Positions 30,885 through 42,300 of a stretch of DNA of 64,000 nucleotides are shown here, piece by piece (the first letter of the stretch is position 1; each line of letters begins with the position of its first letter). The notes under the pieces were generated by a model. The model was given only the letters and a program-made list of their open reading frames with translations, did not search any database and was not told where the DNA came from. The position numbers and the translations under genes were made by a program. This DNA is from Sarcophilus harrisii (taxonomy: Eukaryota; Chordata; Mammalia; Dasyuromorphia; Dasyuridae), in the NCBI RefSeq assembly GCF_902635505.1, contig NC_045432.1, positions 5,887,275-5,951,274 of the forward strand, in the 5' to 3' direction.

Positions 30885-32010
30885 TTTTATTTGGGAGAAA
30901 CCACAGAGATGACATAGTCCATCATTCTTCTCGTCAGCCAGTTTCCTAACTTTGGTATAACCCTTGATTTCTCACTCTATTTCACTCTCTCTGTCCAATC
31001 AGTGGTCAAATCTTGCCATTTCTACTGTTGCGCTACCGGGAACTGTTGGAATACATGGGAGCCACCTGACAGTGGCTGCTGGAGATCCAACCCGGACCTG
31101 CAGAATGGATCTCCTGGTGTGAGAAGATGACACAAGGAGACTGAGAGGCAGCTGCTGTTCTCTGACCTCTCTGACTGAGAGGCCGTGTCATTGTCTGACC
31201 TCCCTCCTCTTCCCTCTGCCTCCAATTTATCTCATTCCCAGTCTGCAACACCTGTGTCAGCAAAGGCTGACAAAGCAAAGGCTGTGACTCCTTCAGATGT
31301 TATGATTCACAGCTGTGGAGGCTCTGGGGGAATTGACCTGTCCCCCTTAACATTTTACCTCTACAACATTCTCTCCATTCCTTAGTTTAGATCCTAATCA
31401 CCTCTCCCCTAGATTATTGTACTTACCTCCTAACTAGTCTACTTGCCCCAAGTCTCTCTCCACTCTAATCATTCCCCCAGAGGCCACCAAAGTGATTTCC
31501 CTGAAACCCAGGTTTTTCCTTGCTCAATAAAGTCCTCTTAGATCTAGCAAATATAAACTCGGTTTCACCCGCAAACTACCTTTCTAGCCTTATTTATTAC
31601 ACATCATTATCTTCTTTGACACTGATCCAGTCAAACTGGACTTAGTGTCCAGTAAGTACTCCCATCTCCATGTCTCCTATCAACTGTCACCCAAGTCTGA
31701 AACACTCCCTCCTCCCTCCTGTCTTTTTAAATCCTTAGTTTTCTACAAAATTCAATTCAAGCACCATCTACTACAGGAAGCCTTTCCTGATCCACCCCAC
31801 CCCAGCTACTAGTCCCTTGCCTTCAAAATGACCTCGTATTGATTTTGTCTCTCCTATACAAGTACATAGTATCTTCCCTAAGTACATAGTATCTTCTATA
31901 AACTCCTTGAGGGTGTGGATTACTTAGTTTTTGCCTTTGTATCACCAAGACCTCGGGCAGTACCCGGCACATTGTTGGTGCTTCACACATGCTTAGGGAT
32001 TGATGGTAGG
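30885..32010 (+). mobile_element. L2/CR1-like LINE 3' part, interrupted by an LTR
   Basis: Sense phrases in order: 'cagtggtcaaatcttgccat', then after the LTR 'ttttacctctacaacattct', 'agattattgtacttacctcc', 'ctctccactctaatcattcc', 'ctacaggaagcctttcctga' and 'gggcagtacccggcacattg'. Noncoding now. Confidence 0.7.
31026..31352. mobile_element. Short LTR-like insertion, 327 bp
   Basis: TGTTGCGC ... CCCTTAACA, flanked by ttctac (31020-31025) and ttttac (31353-31358), a 6-bp duplication with one change. Host LINE text is continuous across it. The 6-bp duplication fits a class II ERV. No poly(A) signal was found, so the orientation is open. Confidence 0.5.
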
Positions 32011-32119
32011 TCCTTATGATGTGGATTGTTCTAGGTCTGGCCAGGTCCTTTTTATGGTTCCCCTCCCCCACCCCAAATCTATTTATTCTTTTAATTCTTT
32101 CAGTGTTTAAAATCTACAA

Positions 32120-32200
32120 TCACAGAAATTAAGAGTTGGAAAGGATTCTAGAAGCCCTTTAATCCAACTCATGCAGACTGTTATTTGTGCCTTTAGAACA
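32120..32200 (+). mobile_element. CORE-SINE fragment
   Basis: 'agagttggaaaggattctag' and 'ctttaatccaactcatgcag' match the 5' body of the MAR1/MIR-like SINE seen at 30585. Confidence 0.55.
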
Positions 32201-33119
32201 TTCTAGCAACAGTGCTCTTCAGTACTTTTTTCTTCTACTTATTTCCGTTTAGAACATAGATCAATCGTACTCCAGAGGCTGTGGTTTTACTTTGAGGGAC
32301 TTTTACATTTTCTTTTGAGGATTTCGGGTAATGTTGTTTCTTTGGGATATTTCTGTTACTGTTTTTGAGAGGGCTAATGAGGAGGCAAATTTCTTGTGAT
32401 CTTTCACTCCGTCATCTTCCCAGAAGTCTGTGTTGTTGTTCTGGAATCTTTCCATTATCCCACTGCAGCCAAGTGGCTGAAGAATGCCTACCGCTTGGGT
32501 AAAGAGATTCAGTTGGATGGACAGACCCTGAAGATAGATAGGGAGAGGAGGGGAGGAGGGGAGAAAAGTAGGGGAGAAGGGGCTGGGGAGGGGAGGGGAG
32601 AGCCTTCTGAAGTAAAAGTGAGGCACTGCAGCCCTTTCGGCAATGCCAAGTGTTTCCCTGCCCTGAGGCCTTTGATATTCTCCCAGTGATGCCAGTTTTT
32701 CTGCTGGCTAGAAAGCACCATGATCTAAGAATTACAATCATGACATGGATGATGGGTATCAAGTGTTATCACTTGGTAATAGGGTCTTCCCACTTGTACA
32801 TGAGAACTAGTGAAAAAGACTTTAATAAAGATTTGTACAACCCGGCAAGGTGGAAGGATCATACAATCAGAACAGAAGCTAAAAGCTACCCATCAACCAG
32901 CCCAAGCATCACCCTGGTGGCCGCCAAATATTTAAGACTTAGAGCAAGGCCACTGGGCAGATCTGTTGAGGACTCAGATAAGGATATGGATGAGAGTTGC
33001 ACTAGATGAGAAGGTGTGGACATATCATACTCTGTACTGGTAAAGGAAGTGGCCCCATGAGTGGGATCACAGACACATTAGAGTGGGGAAGTACATCATC
33101 TAACGGCTTCAGTAAATGC
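32201..33119. other. Unassigned gene-free DNA with a GA-rich patch
   Basis: 32530-32605 is GA-rich (gggaggggaggagggga-like) and produces low-complexity frames on both strands. A 119-codon open frame at 32650-33009 matches nothing I know; no conserved motif, so I do not call a gene. Confidence 0.3.
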
Positions 33120-33900
33120 CAATTTGGACATCACTTTGCATTTGTATTCCGCCCTCTCTCCTCCTCACTCCACCAGCCCCAATTGCCTGGGAATCCCCTT
33201 GCACCCAAGCTCTTTCTCTACTCACAGGTCTTCGTTATGGGTTAGTAACTGCCTCATTTCTGATGAGGTGAAGAATCAGGACTCACCATAGCCTCCTTAC
33301 ATCTTCCAGGCTTTACCATCCCCTGAAGTCTTCCAGAACTCTCTGCGCATCTGTCTATAGAGAGGAAAGGCCTCTGGCCCTTGCCATTGCCCCACTGCTG
33401 CACCCTTCGGACTTACAAACCCGTCCAAAAGCCCCAAAGCTGAACTCTCATGCATTGTCTCCCCGGTTTAGAGTGCTAGCTCCTTGAGAGCCAAGGAGAG
33501 TATAGATTTTTTCCTAATCGTATCCCCAGCACTTAGCAGTGTTTAGCATATGGTACTTAACACTTTTTCTTTCATTCATTATTCTTTTACCATTTGCATT
33601 TGTCTTCAACCCTCTTTGGCTGAATTATTGGAACAATCTCCCAATGAATACTTCTGACCAAATTAATGTATGGCTCAAGTCATCCATGGCTACCCACTGC
33701 CTATCTCATTCACAAACAGGACTTCTCAGAGCTTTGTGAACTTGTTTCCCTTGCATAACTTTACTCACTACTTTCCATTCCCGAAATGCTCTCTCTACCC
33801 TAGCTTATATCCACCTGTTGAAAATCCCGTCTGCCTTTTGAGGTCTAATGCAAATGCTACCTCTCACTAAGGCTATTTCCCACCAATGGCCATCTTAGGC
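33120..33900 (+). mobile_element. L2/CR1-like LINE fragments, sense
   Basis: 33470-33560 is an L2 3' tail (tagctccttgagagccaagg, cccagcacttagcagtgttt). 33600-33890 has 'ctcaagtcatccatggctac' and 'cattcccgaaatgctctctc', as in the L2/CR1 coding region. At least two copies are juxtaposed; neither is intact. Confidence 0.6.
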
Positions 33901-35924
33901 CTCGCAGTCAAAAGAGGCTCCTCCCTCCTCAGGTCCTACTAGGTCTCCACTCTTCATCTTTTTCAACACAAATCCTTTTTTTTTTTTTGCATTCTAGTTT
34001 TGTCTACTAGGGGCACTATTTCTCATTCACTTTTCTATTTCTCATCCACTTTTCTGTCCCTCTCCCTCCTCCCCACCTCAGTATTTAAAGCCCTAGCTTT
34101 GTATACTTCTGTGCTGCACACAGCATTCTGTAAAGGCTTTTTAATTGGATTTATATTTTTAGCTGTGAAAGGCCAACCATCACTATTTCCACTTGGGTAT
34201 TTTGCCAGTGAGGAGTAGTGCTGCTTAATGGCTAGAGAGCCAAGAACTTGGGTTCAAGTCCTGCCTCAGACTCACACCTTTTACAGGGGCCCTTTCTTAA
34301 TCCCCCAGTTATTAATACCCCCTTTAGACCAAGTTACTTTGGATCAATTCAGTCCAGGTACCTGTTATTTTTAAGGCGGCGACTGTCTCTTTTGAGGCTC
34401 TGTGTGGCAGTGTCTTGAACATCGGCAGACGCCGAGTGTGGACTTGATAAATGTTGCATGGAATCGAGAGGTGGGGCCTTGATTATGGATGCTATTGCAG
34501 TTCAAGTAACCAGACTTTTGCCATTCATTGAGAGAGACTACCATGCTTGTTCACTTTTTTTTTTAAGGGAAATGAGCTGTTTATTAATACAGTATAGTAT
34601 AACAATCAATAGTACTAAAAACCATTTTTAAAGCGAGAAATCTATATGAAATACAACTTAAAGAAAGAAAAGTTTAGGCACACTTTTGTACCTTTATCAT
34701 CAATGTTTAATTATTGTCAATCACTACTTGACCTAACACTGGTCTTAGTCTCAGACGATTTGAAAGAAGCCAACTTCTGAGGTCACTCTAGCCCTTTAGT
34801 TTGGAGTCAGACCCTCTTGTAATCCAAATTCAGGTTTCCAAGTAAGTTTGAGAATAAAACCCCTTTCTATGGCCATTCTCCACCTCAGTCATGGGTGGTA
34901 GATTTAAATCTAAGGAGTGATGGAACTGAAATGGGCTTTAGCTGTCACCTAGTCTACCCCCCCCCCATTTTGTATATGTAACCTTATATATACATGTATA
35001 TGTATCCCGACTCCCACTTGAATTAATGAGTCAGGGCCCCCTGGCAAGGCTTCTGTTCACATCTCTCTCTCGGGATTCTAGGGGTCTTTCTAATGCTATC
35101 GACCCAGGTCCCCACTCAGCCGTGTTCTTCCCAATAGCAACCGCCAGTTAGTCAATTGTCATTGATTGAGCTAGTGATTAGCAATCCAATATCATTTAAC
35201 ATCAATTAGCTTTTACAACAGATATATTTACTGAAAAACATAAAGAAAAAATAAAAATATAAACACATCCTCCTGGCCAGGGGCACACTCTTCCCTATAG
35301 CACCATATGTGGCCCCTGGAGCAAGTGGGTTCAAGTTTAAAATAGTTGCTACAAAGCTTTCTCCCCACCAAGTTCACTTTCCGACGTGGCAGAGCGAAAG
35401 GAGGAAGCGTCCTCCTTGCTCGCAGAAGCCAGCATCTCAGTGACAATTCCCAGTCTGCCGGGCCAGGTCAGTTGGGTTGCTCAGGGCTTCCGGCTTCACT
35501 GGGCCCACTACCTGCCAACTTTGTCGTGGACTCTTGTGCTCAGTTCTTTAGATCACGCGCGCTTTTGAAGTTGCAGCCCAGCGAGTCTGGTCTCCAATCC
35601 TTCTTCCTTTAAGTCGATAAAGAGTAGACACAACAGGGATGAAACAGCAGCAGGGCCAAGTGGTTCTGGGAGCCATGGAGACCTGGGCAGGAGAGTAGGG
35701 CCTCGGCGCTCTCCTCACCTGGAGGCACCCGCTTTGCAGAAACCCAGCCCAGTTCTGGCTCAGCAGCCCAGCCAAAGGGATTGCCTTCCCCTTGGGGCAG
35801 GCTGGCAGGAAACGGTTTCACAATGTCAGAAATGGAAAGTCGAGCCTCTCGATTCCCAGGCCCCCCCCAGGGCTTGAACCTCCCCTGCTCGTCGCCCATT
35901 CCATTTACAATGTTCATTGAAAAA
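33901..35924. other. Unassigned gene-free DNA
   Basis: A small SINE scrap near 34230-34275 (ttgggttcaagtcctgcctc) is the only repeat I recognise. From about 35330 the sequence turns GC-richer and carries several 60-100-codon open frames on both strands without motifs. I see no splice-flanked exon that I could defend. Confidence 0.3.
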
Positions 35925-36490
35925 TTAATAGCTCACATCTCTGTGCTGCTCTAATGTGCGCCAAGCACTTTCTTTACCATCACCCTGACAAGGAAGTCTT
36001 GTATCATTATCTCCAGTATGAACCCGCGGGAGCCGAGGTTCCCAGATGCCAAATGCCTCGCCCCGGCCACCCAGCTGGCGAGTGCCGGAACCAGGTCTAC
36101 AGCCCAAGTCTCTCGTTTCCCAGTCAGGGCTCTTTTATCAAGGCCCATTTCATGGCATTGCTTCCATGATTCTGAAAGTGTTCCTGCCCTCAAAAACACA
36201 TGAGCCAATGTCTTAAACCTCTCCCCACCCCCAGGAAATCAAGTCGCCGTCTAGCCCCCCTCCCGCTGCTCTCATCTCCTTCAAATAAGATAATATTTGT
36301 AGAAAGAACTTGGCATAGTGCCTGTCACACAGTCGACACTATAGAAATGCTTTCTTCTCTCCCCCCTCCCCCAACACTGAACTGCTGTGTACTCCTGGGC
36401 AGTTCACTGTTCCAGACCTTAGTTTTCCCATCTGTCAAATGGAACACGTGGATGCCTGCCTACTTCAGAGTTACTAGGAGAATAAAACAA
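35925..36490 (+). mobile_element. Two old CORE-SINE/MIR remnants
   Basis: 35925-36125: 'aatagctcacatctctgtgc' and 'gcgccaagcactttctttac', like the marsupial MIR-type SINE. 36270-36490: 'ttggcatagtgcctgtcaca', then 'cctgggcagttcactgttcc' and 'ttttcccatctgtcaaatgg'. Both are degraded. Confidence 0.6.
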
Positions 36491-37335
36491 AGTTTCTCCC
36501 GGTCAGACAACTGGTCTTGTGGAGCAGGAAGGAAGAAGCTCTTGCTATCCATGGAACCCTGCTGAGGATGCCAGCCTTTCTCCCCCACTTGCAAACTGCC
36601 GGTTGCCAAAGGAGCTCCCCCAAATGTCTAGCCGGGGATGTAAAATCAACTTTGGCTCAGGCCAGGTTGGCAAACGGGAGAGCAGGCCAGCCAGGGGGAT
36701 TTCTAAGTAGCAGACGCTGGGGAGACCAGTTACCTGAGTGCCTTTCACAGTGCCAGTCCCTGGCTTCTGAGGTAGGTACCCCGCTGGTTATCAGGAGGCT
36801 AACAGCCCGGCTCACCGCAGGCCTTCAAATCACTCACAGCTCTGTGTCCTAAGGAGTGAGAGTTCTCCCCTTCAACCTTGTCTTTGTCCACCCGAGTCCC
36901 CTCAGACACATCAGGGGCTACATGGTAAACTGGTCCAAAGGGCTTGGGGAAGACACTAGAGCAAGAACTAGAACTGTTGTCATGACCTTTCCCCACTTTA
37001 AGAAAGAAACTTGACCCGGAAAACCCTAAGCTCAACAGACTCGACCGGTGGGAGGACATTTACTCAGACAAATTTCCACCCGGGGCACCTGAGACCAGGA
37101 TGCTAAAGACGTGCAGTGAGATGCAGCACAGCTCAGTGAGTGGATAGAGGGCAGGCTGGGAGTCAAAGAACCCATTCAAATCCTGCTGCCGACACAGGGA
37201 GACCGGTAACATCAGGCAAGTCACTTACTCTCTCACTGTCAAGCCAGAAGCTGCAGACCTGCTAGAGTGGAGGGAGATTCTTGCCCAGAGTTCCCTAAGT
37301 CTGACTCAAAATCTCAACTAAAAGAAATAGCACTT
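36491..37335. other. Unassigned gene-free DNA with a SINE scrap
   Basis: 37110-37230 carries a weak SINE (gagtggatagagggcaggct, gcaagtcacttactctctca). The rest has no recognisable feature; the 111-codon open frame at 36517-36852 has no motif. Confidence 0.35.
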
Positions 37336-37485
37336 GGGGGCAGCCAGGTGGCGCAGTGGATAGGGCATCAGCCCTGAAGTCAGGAGGACCCCAGTCCAAA
37401 TCTGGCCTCAGACACTTAACACTCCCTGGATGTGTGACCCTGGGCAAGTCACTTAACCCCAATGGCCTCAGGGAAAAAAAAAAAG
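37336..37485 (+). mobile_element. tRNA-headed SINE, A-tailed (WSINE1-like), full length
   Basis: 'ggggcagccaggtggcgcag', 'cagccctgaagtcaggagga', 'gtgaccctgggcaagtcact' and an 11-base A run near 37474. The cleanest copy in the window. It lies about 290 bases beyond the 3' end of OR gene B. Confidence 0.9.
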
Positions 37486-37770
37486 CTGTAGAACTTAAAA
37501 GGTGTGCCTATCTCAGAGAAGTATAAAAGATCCTCTCAGAGAGGCAGCATTATGTACTGGTAAGAGCTTGGGGCTTACAACGAGAAGAACTGGCTCATCC
37601 TAAAGTGACCCTGTTTGAGAGCCTGCCCAATAGGAATAGTACTGATGGGGAGCTGGGAGGATTGGACTTTGTCGAGCAGAAGGGAATCTAGAATGGCACA
37701 CGGCTATTGCTACATCCCGGGTTCGGGCCGTTCTCCCCGCTGGCTCTGCCTTTCTGGGTCGCTACCCTCT

Positions 37771-38730
37771 TCAAGCAGGCCCTTCTCTTCCCAGCACCTT
37801 GTACACTGCCCTCTTGACTTCCTTGTTGCGCATGCTGTAGATAATGGGGTTGAGCATGGGTGTGATGATGGTATAAAGCACCGCGAAGACCCGGCTCCGC
37901 GTCCTCGAGTACGAGGAGCTGGGGAGGATGTAGCAGAGCACGGAGGTGATGTAGAAGATGCAGACCATGGTCAGGTGGGCGGCACATGTGGAGAAAGCTT
38001 TCTGGCGGCCCTCAGCCGAGCGGATCCGAAGGATGGCGGCTACCACGTTGACGTACGAGACCACAACCAGAGCGCAGGGGATGAGGGCCACCACAAAGCT
38101 AAAGACGAAGAGGCCCAGTTCATTGAGCCGTGTGCTAGAACAGGCGAGCTTCAGGAGTGGGGGCAGGTCGCAGAAGAAGTGGGTAACCAGGCGTGGCCCA
38201 CAGAAGTCAAGCTTGGTTGCCAGGAGCGTGTGGGTGAGTGCATTGGTTAGTGCAAGCAGGCAGGAAATTGAGGCAAGTGTTGCCCGAGTCCGGGGGCCCA
38301 TGAGGACCAGGTAGTGAAGTGGCCGGCATATGGCGGCATAGCGGTCATAGGCCATGGCTGTGAGTAGGAAGCACTCCCAGGGCGCCAGAAAGTGGAGAAA
38401 AAACATCTGGGTGAGGCAGGCACCATAGGACATGAGTCTCTCGGCGGCCAACAGGTGGGCCAGAACCTGAGGGACGCTGTTGGAGACATAGGCGGCGTCA
38501 AGAAGTGAGAGGTTGGCCAGAAAGAAATACATGGGTGTGTGGAGCCTTTGGTCCGCAATAATGAGGCTGGTGATACCCAGGTTTCCGGCCAGGGCCACGA
38601 TATAGACCAGCAGAAAGATGGTGAAGAGCACTAGCTTCAGATCCTTTTCATCTGTCAGACCCTCCAAAAGGAACTCAGAAACCGGAGTCCCATTTGCCCT
38701 GGGCAGGGGGACTGGGGTCACCGCCCCCAT
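37771..38730 (-). CDS. Olfactory receptor, class II, OR3A/OR1-like (319 aa), OR gene B
   Basis: Intact single-exon odorant GPCR. Landmarks: N-glycosylation site N13-G-T; TM1 GN at 49-50; PMYFF at 66-70 followed by LANLSLLD; C105; MAYDRY at 126-131 with AAIC; extracellular-loop cysteines C177, C187 and C197; KAFSTCAAH at 244-252; PMLNPIIY at 281-288; and RNKEV in the tail. The frame is open two codons further upstream to a TTG, but the first ATG is at 38730. A splice acceptor (ccccacag, exon starting at 38742) lies 12 bases before it. By eye the loop text (TNALTHT, FCGP, CDLPPLL, CSSTRLNEL, LRIRSAEGRQKAF) is closest to OR3A/OR1. The gene is GC-rich, unlike the flanking repeats. Antisense open frames over it are shadows. 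Confidence 0.94.
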   Translation of the reverse strand: MGAVTPVPLPRANGTPVSEFLLEGLTDEKDLKLVLFTIFLLVYIVALAGNLGITSLIIADQRLHTPMYFFLANLSLLDAAYVSNSVPQVLAHLLAAERLMSYGACLTQMFFLHFLAPWECFLLTAMAYDRYAAICRPLHYLVLMGPRTRATLASISCLLALTNALTHTLLATKLDFCGPRLVTHFFCDLPPLLKLACSSTRLNELGLFVFSFVVALIPCALVVVSYVNVVAAILRIRSAEGRQKAFSTCAAHLTMVCIFYITSVLCYILPSSSYSRTRSRVFAVLYTIITPMLNPIIYSMRNKEVKRAVYKVLGREGPA

Positions 38731-38741
38731 GAACAACTGAG

Positions 38742-38757
38742 CCTGTGGGGAGATGGG
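38742..38757 (-). promoter_or_regulatory. Candidate 3' splice site just before OR gene B
   Basis: On the minus strand a pyrimidine-rich stretch reads catctccccacag, with AG at 38744-38743, leaving 12 noncoding bases before the ATG. This fits the usual OR gene plan of an upstream noncoding exon spliced close to the start codon. Confidence 0.55.
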
Positions 38758-38872
38758 TTAAGAGCATGAGGGCCTGGACATTGGGCTCACAGATGGAACA
38801 CATTTGGGAATGGAGGACGAAGGAAGGGAAGTGGAAGGGGTGTCAGATTTAGGCCGTGACTGGGTAATGCCT

Positions 38873-38908
38873 TCCTCCTCCTCCTCCTCCTCCTCCTCCT
38901 CCTCCTCA
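38873..38908. repeat. (CTC)n trinucleotide repeat, 12 units
   Basis: About 36 bases of CTC repeats (GAG on the minus strand) lie about 140 bases upstream of the OR gene B start, in the putative intron. They make a poly-Glu or poly-Arg run in minus-strand frames; these are not genes. Confidence 0.95.
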
Positions 38909-41585
38909 ACACATTCCCCAGGGACAGGAGATGGCCAGAACCGCCCTGCCCTATCTGAACTCCTAGAGTGGTGACACTTGCCTCCTTCCAAGTCTGGCTC
39001 ACCACTGCCTCCATTTCTCATCCTCAGGCCCGTGGCGAAGGGAGAATGGGAGCCAGACAACACGGGAAGGTGGCCGTTGTAGCAGTGATGGCGTACTTGT
39101 GCCCAGTATATGGGATGGAGGTCACACACTGAAGGGGGACCGGGGGCCTCTACAAGGCTAAGTTGGTGACCCCAGTGGTCTGGACTCCAATGGTCTGGCT
39201 CTCTACAAGAGTCAGGAATCCTGACATGGCATCAAGAGCAACGTGCAGGACAGGAAGGAAAGCTATGCAGCCACATCATTCCGGCCACCCAGGCACCATG
39301 GGCTCCGAGCTCACGTCAGGCCAAAGGCCCGCCTTATTCTGCTCCCGCTCTCTAATATCCCACCCAGCCGTACCCAGCTTCAAACTAATGGCCTACAAGT
39401 CTGCCCTCTGTATGAAAGGCCTGTTCAAATCTAGAACTGTTTGAATCTAATCTGTGGAGGTGCCTCTCTCCACATTGGAAGCTGCTGGGCCAATTTTGCC
39501 AGTCCCTGGACTTGCAACTCCTGTCTCTGCTCAAACCCAGATCACCCCGTCTGGTCACTCCCCCTGGTGGTCATTGCTCCGGATTGTCCAAGGCCAACAT
39601 GTGGAGAGGAGGTTTAATGCCAAGTGGTCCCCGTTGGAGATTAGCCTCTCTAGAGTTTTTCTATACTCGGTGGTACTGCTGTTACCTCAGACTCCCCATC
39701 AGGATTTCTGACTCCTGCTGTCTTTAACCCTCAAGACCTCTTTGCCCTATCTTGCTTTCACTGCTATAGCTAGAACATCTCCATTTGTCCCTAATCACTG
39801 GTAACTGTCGACTAGTAACTAGCCCTCCTAGCACCAACCTTCACTCCCTACGTTATGGATCACTGGCCAATCCTTACCTCTCAATATCTGCCCTGCTCCG
39901 GCCAGGAACACTGCCTTGCCCTCTTGGCGCTGATGCTGGTCCCTGCTGGAGTGGCCGCCACCCAATTTCTGGTGTGACACAGGGCAAGAAATGAAGTTTA
40001 AATAAGGGTGGCAGAGCTCACCCAAGCTGTGGACAAAGGGCTCTAAACGTCACCATGAGAGCCAGAGAACGGTGGATAAAAATGGCTAGACAAAGGAGGA
40101 GGTCCAAGGCGAGATACTTCTCTCACAATGAGAACCACTGGGGCTCAGAGGCTTGGCAGAACCACGCCTCCAAGTGCAGGTGTCCAGATAAACTGAGAGC
40201 CAGCAGGAGAACCTGCTGCTTCAGGACCGGCAGAGCTCTGGGCTAGCTCACATCAGGAAGGGGGGGAACCCAAGAACCCACTCTGCTCAGATGGAGCCCG
40301 GATGGATGAAGGGTTCTAGCTCTCAGCTGACTAAGCGGAACTTTGTATTGTGCCACCAGGGCAGATTGGAGCCACGGCCCGATCCCTCCCCAATCCCTCC
40401 AATAAAAGAGCTTTCAGATGACTGACTCTAAAGAAGGGGTATGGATGGGCCAGATCCCAATGAGGGGTCCCTGGAAGGAACCCCCATTCTTGCCTGCTGG
40501 CAGCCAAGTCCAGGGACCAGCATTTAACTGGATAGGGACATAAACACAAGGTCTCACAGTCAACAAGACAGATTCCCCCCTGCTCCCAACCAGGTCACCC
40601 CAGAACAGACGCCCCATAACCCACAGAGGTTCTACCCATAGCCACTCACCAGTGAGGTCTCAGAAATCCCCTCTCCCACCCTTGCCACCCTGGCACTCGT
40701 CAGGAAGTGGCTACTTAATGGGGAGAAATTTAAGAAGTGCATGGGGAGGTGGGGGGAGAAATGCAACCTCCCAATCCTTCCCTACAGCTCCCTGGGAGCC
40801 ACTAATTTCCCTTCAGGGAATAAAAGGAGGATAAGAGGAAGGGAGTCTTTGGGGGATAAGTGATGTAAGAAGCAGAAGATCAAATGAGTAAACAAGCACC
40901 CCGGAGAAGCAGGTTCTGGTTTAGAAGGCCCTTGGGAAATTGTCCCTATTTCCAAGCTCGGGCCCGCTGGGATGATTCATGGACTCAGTGTGAGGAGAAG
41001 AAAATCAGGAGACACAGGAGGAGCAAGATGAGTGGCCCAAAGGAAAGACTTTCCGGAAATAAGGAACCATTTACATAATGGAAAAAGGGCTGATTTGGGA
41101 GAGGCCTGTGATCCTTCAAGTGCCAGCCGCACCTCTTCATCCCTTCCCCTTCCTGGGCCTCAGTTTCCTACTCGGGAAATTGAGGGGATTGGACTAGACC
41201 TCCAAGGTCCCTTCCACTCTAAATCAAGGATCCTTGGGGGCAATCTCAAGTATAACCTAAAAGCTGCCATTTCCATGTTAAAATCAAGGATCTGATACTT
41301 CCCCCAAAGCTTAACAGGGTCTGAATTACTTCAGTCAAAAGGGACCAATGCGGGTAGATCCTTTATCTCTACTCTGTACTGGCCAGAGCTGAGGCTACCG
41401 GGGGTTGTCGGTGACTGTCGTCAGTGGACTTCTCACTTCCCAAGCTGGTTTCCTGAGCGTCCCGAAGTTGTCTGTGATTCCATCTCCTCGCACAGATGCT
41501 CGCCCCTGGTAGGGACTCAGAAAACGGGGATTTCTTTGAGTTCTCTCTCTCTCCGCCCCCGGCCCCCATCCATCCTGTCAAAAAT
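38909..41585. other. Unassigned GC-moderate DNA upstream of OR gene B
   Basis: Repeat-poor. 41130-41240 holds a weak MIR-like scrap (cctgggcctcagtttcctac, ctccaaggtcccttccactc). The many short open frames have no motifs. The promoter and noncoding exons of OR gene B would be expected here, but I cannot place them. Confidence 0.35.
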
Positions 41586-41589
41586 CATC

Positions 41590-42300
41590 TGTGTAAGACC
41601 CAGATTTGACCACACTGTTCTCCAGTTCAAAAAACCTTTGTTGTCTCCCTAGTGACTGGCATAAACTCCCAGCTTGTGATTTAACTGGTGCCTGAAACTC
41701 TCCGTGAGTGGGTTATGTCCACCACGGCCATCTAGGCTCGTTCTGTAACTTCTAGTTTTAGTTATTTAGGCCATTGATGGGGAGGCTTAATTAATGTCAG
41801 AAGGGTTTCACAGGCAGACTGCATCAGACTGGCAACCCCACAGTTCTGGTCACTATCTCCCACTGAATGTTAGATTTCTCAGCCAAGTCTTGAAGGTCCT
41901 CCCAACTCTGGCTCCCATCTATCTTTTCCGACTGATTTTATGGGACTTTACTTCCCATAGCTATGTCCCAGCCCAGTTGGCCTCCTGGATATTCCTCAAA
42001 CTCAGCAACCTACTTCCTTTTCCATCGCCCTTGTACTGTCTGTCCTCCCTCGTCAGCTCTGGCTCCCGGCATCCTTTTCTTTCTCCAAGAGTCAGCTCAG
42101 TTGCTACCTCCTATGTGAAGCCTTTCATGACTGCCACCTTCTCCCCGATCCACCCAATTATTACTCGATCCTGCCTTAAATTTCCTCCAGCTATACTATT
42201 ACATCCCCCTCACTAATCTGCAATCTCCTTAAAGGCAGGGATTGGCCTGGAACATAAAGGGTGCTCAATGTTTTGGGGGTTTTTGGGTAAATTGAACTTG
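41590..42300 (+). mobile_element. L2/CR1-like LINE fragment, sense
   Basis: 'gaccacactgttctccagtt', 'ggtcctcccaactctggctc', 'gctcagttgctacctcctat', 'gtgaagcctttcatgactgc' and 'tccttaaaggcagggattgg' follow CR1/L2-like order. The open frame 41794-42216 (140 codons) is a leftover without domain motifs. Confidence 0.65.

Noticed and set aside
37615-38250. 211-codon plus-strand open frame
   Set aside because: Lies antisense to OR gene B and is a by-product of its GC-rich coding sequence; no motif.
38731-38736. Two-codon upstream extension of OR gene B (TTG start)
   Set aside because: Not an ATG; the ATG at 38730 follows a good splice acceptor.
38758-39129. Poly-Glu open frame on the minus strand
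   Set aside because: Made by the CTC repeat in noncoding DNA.
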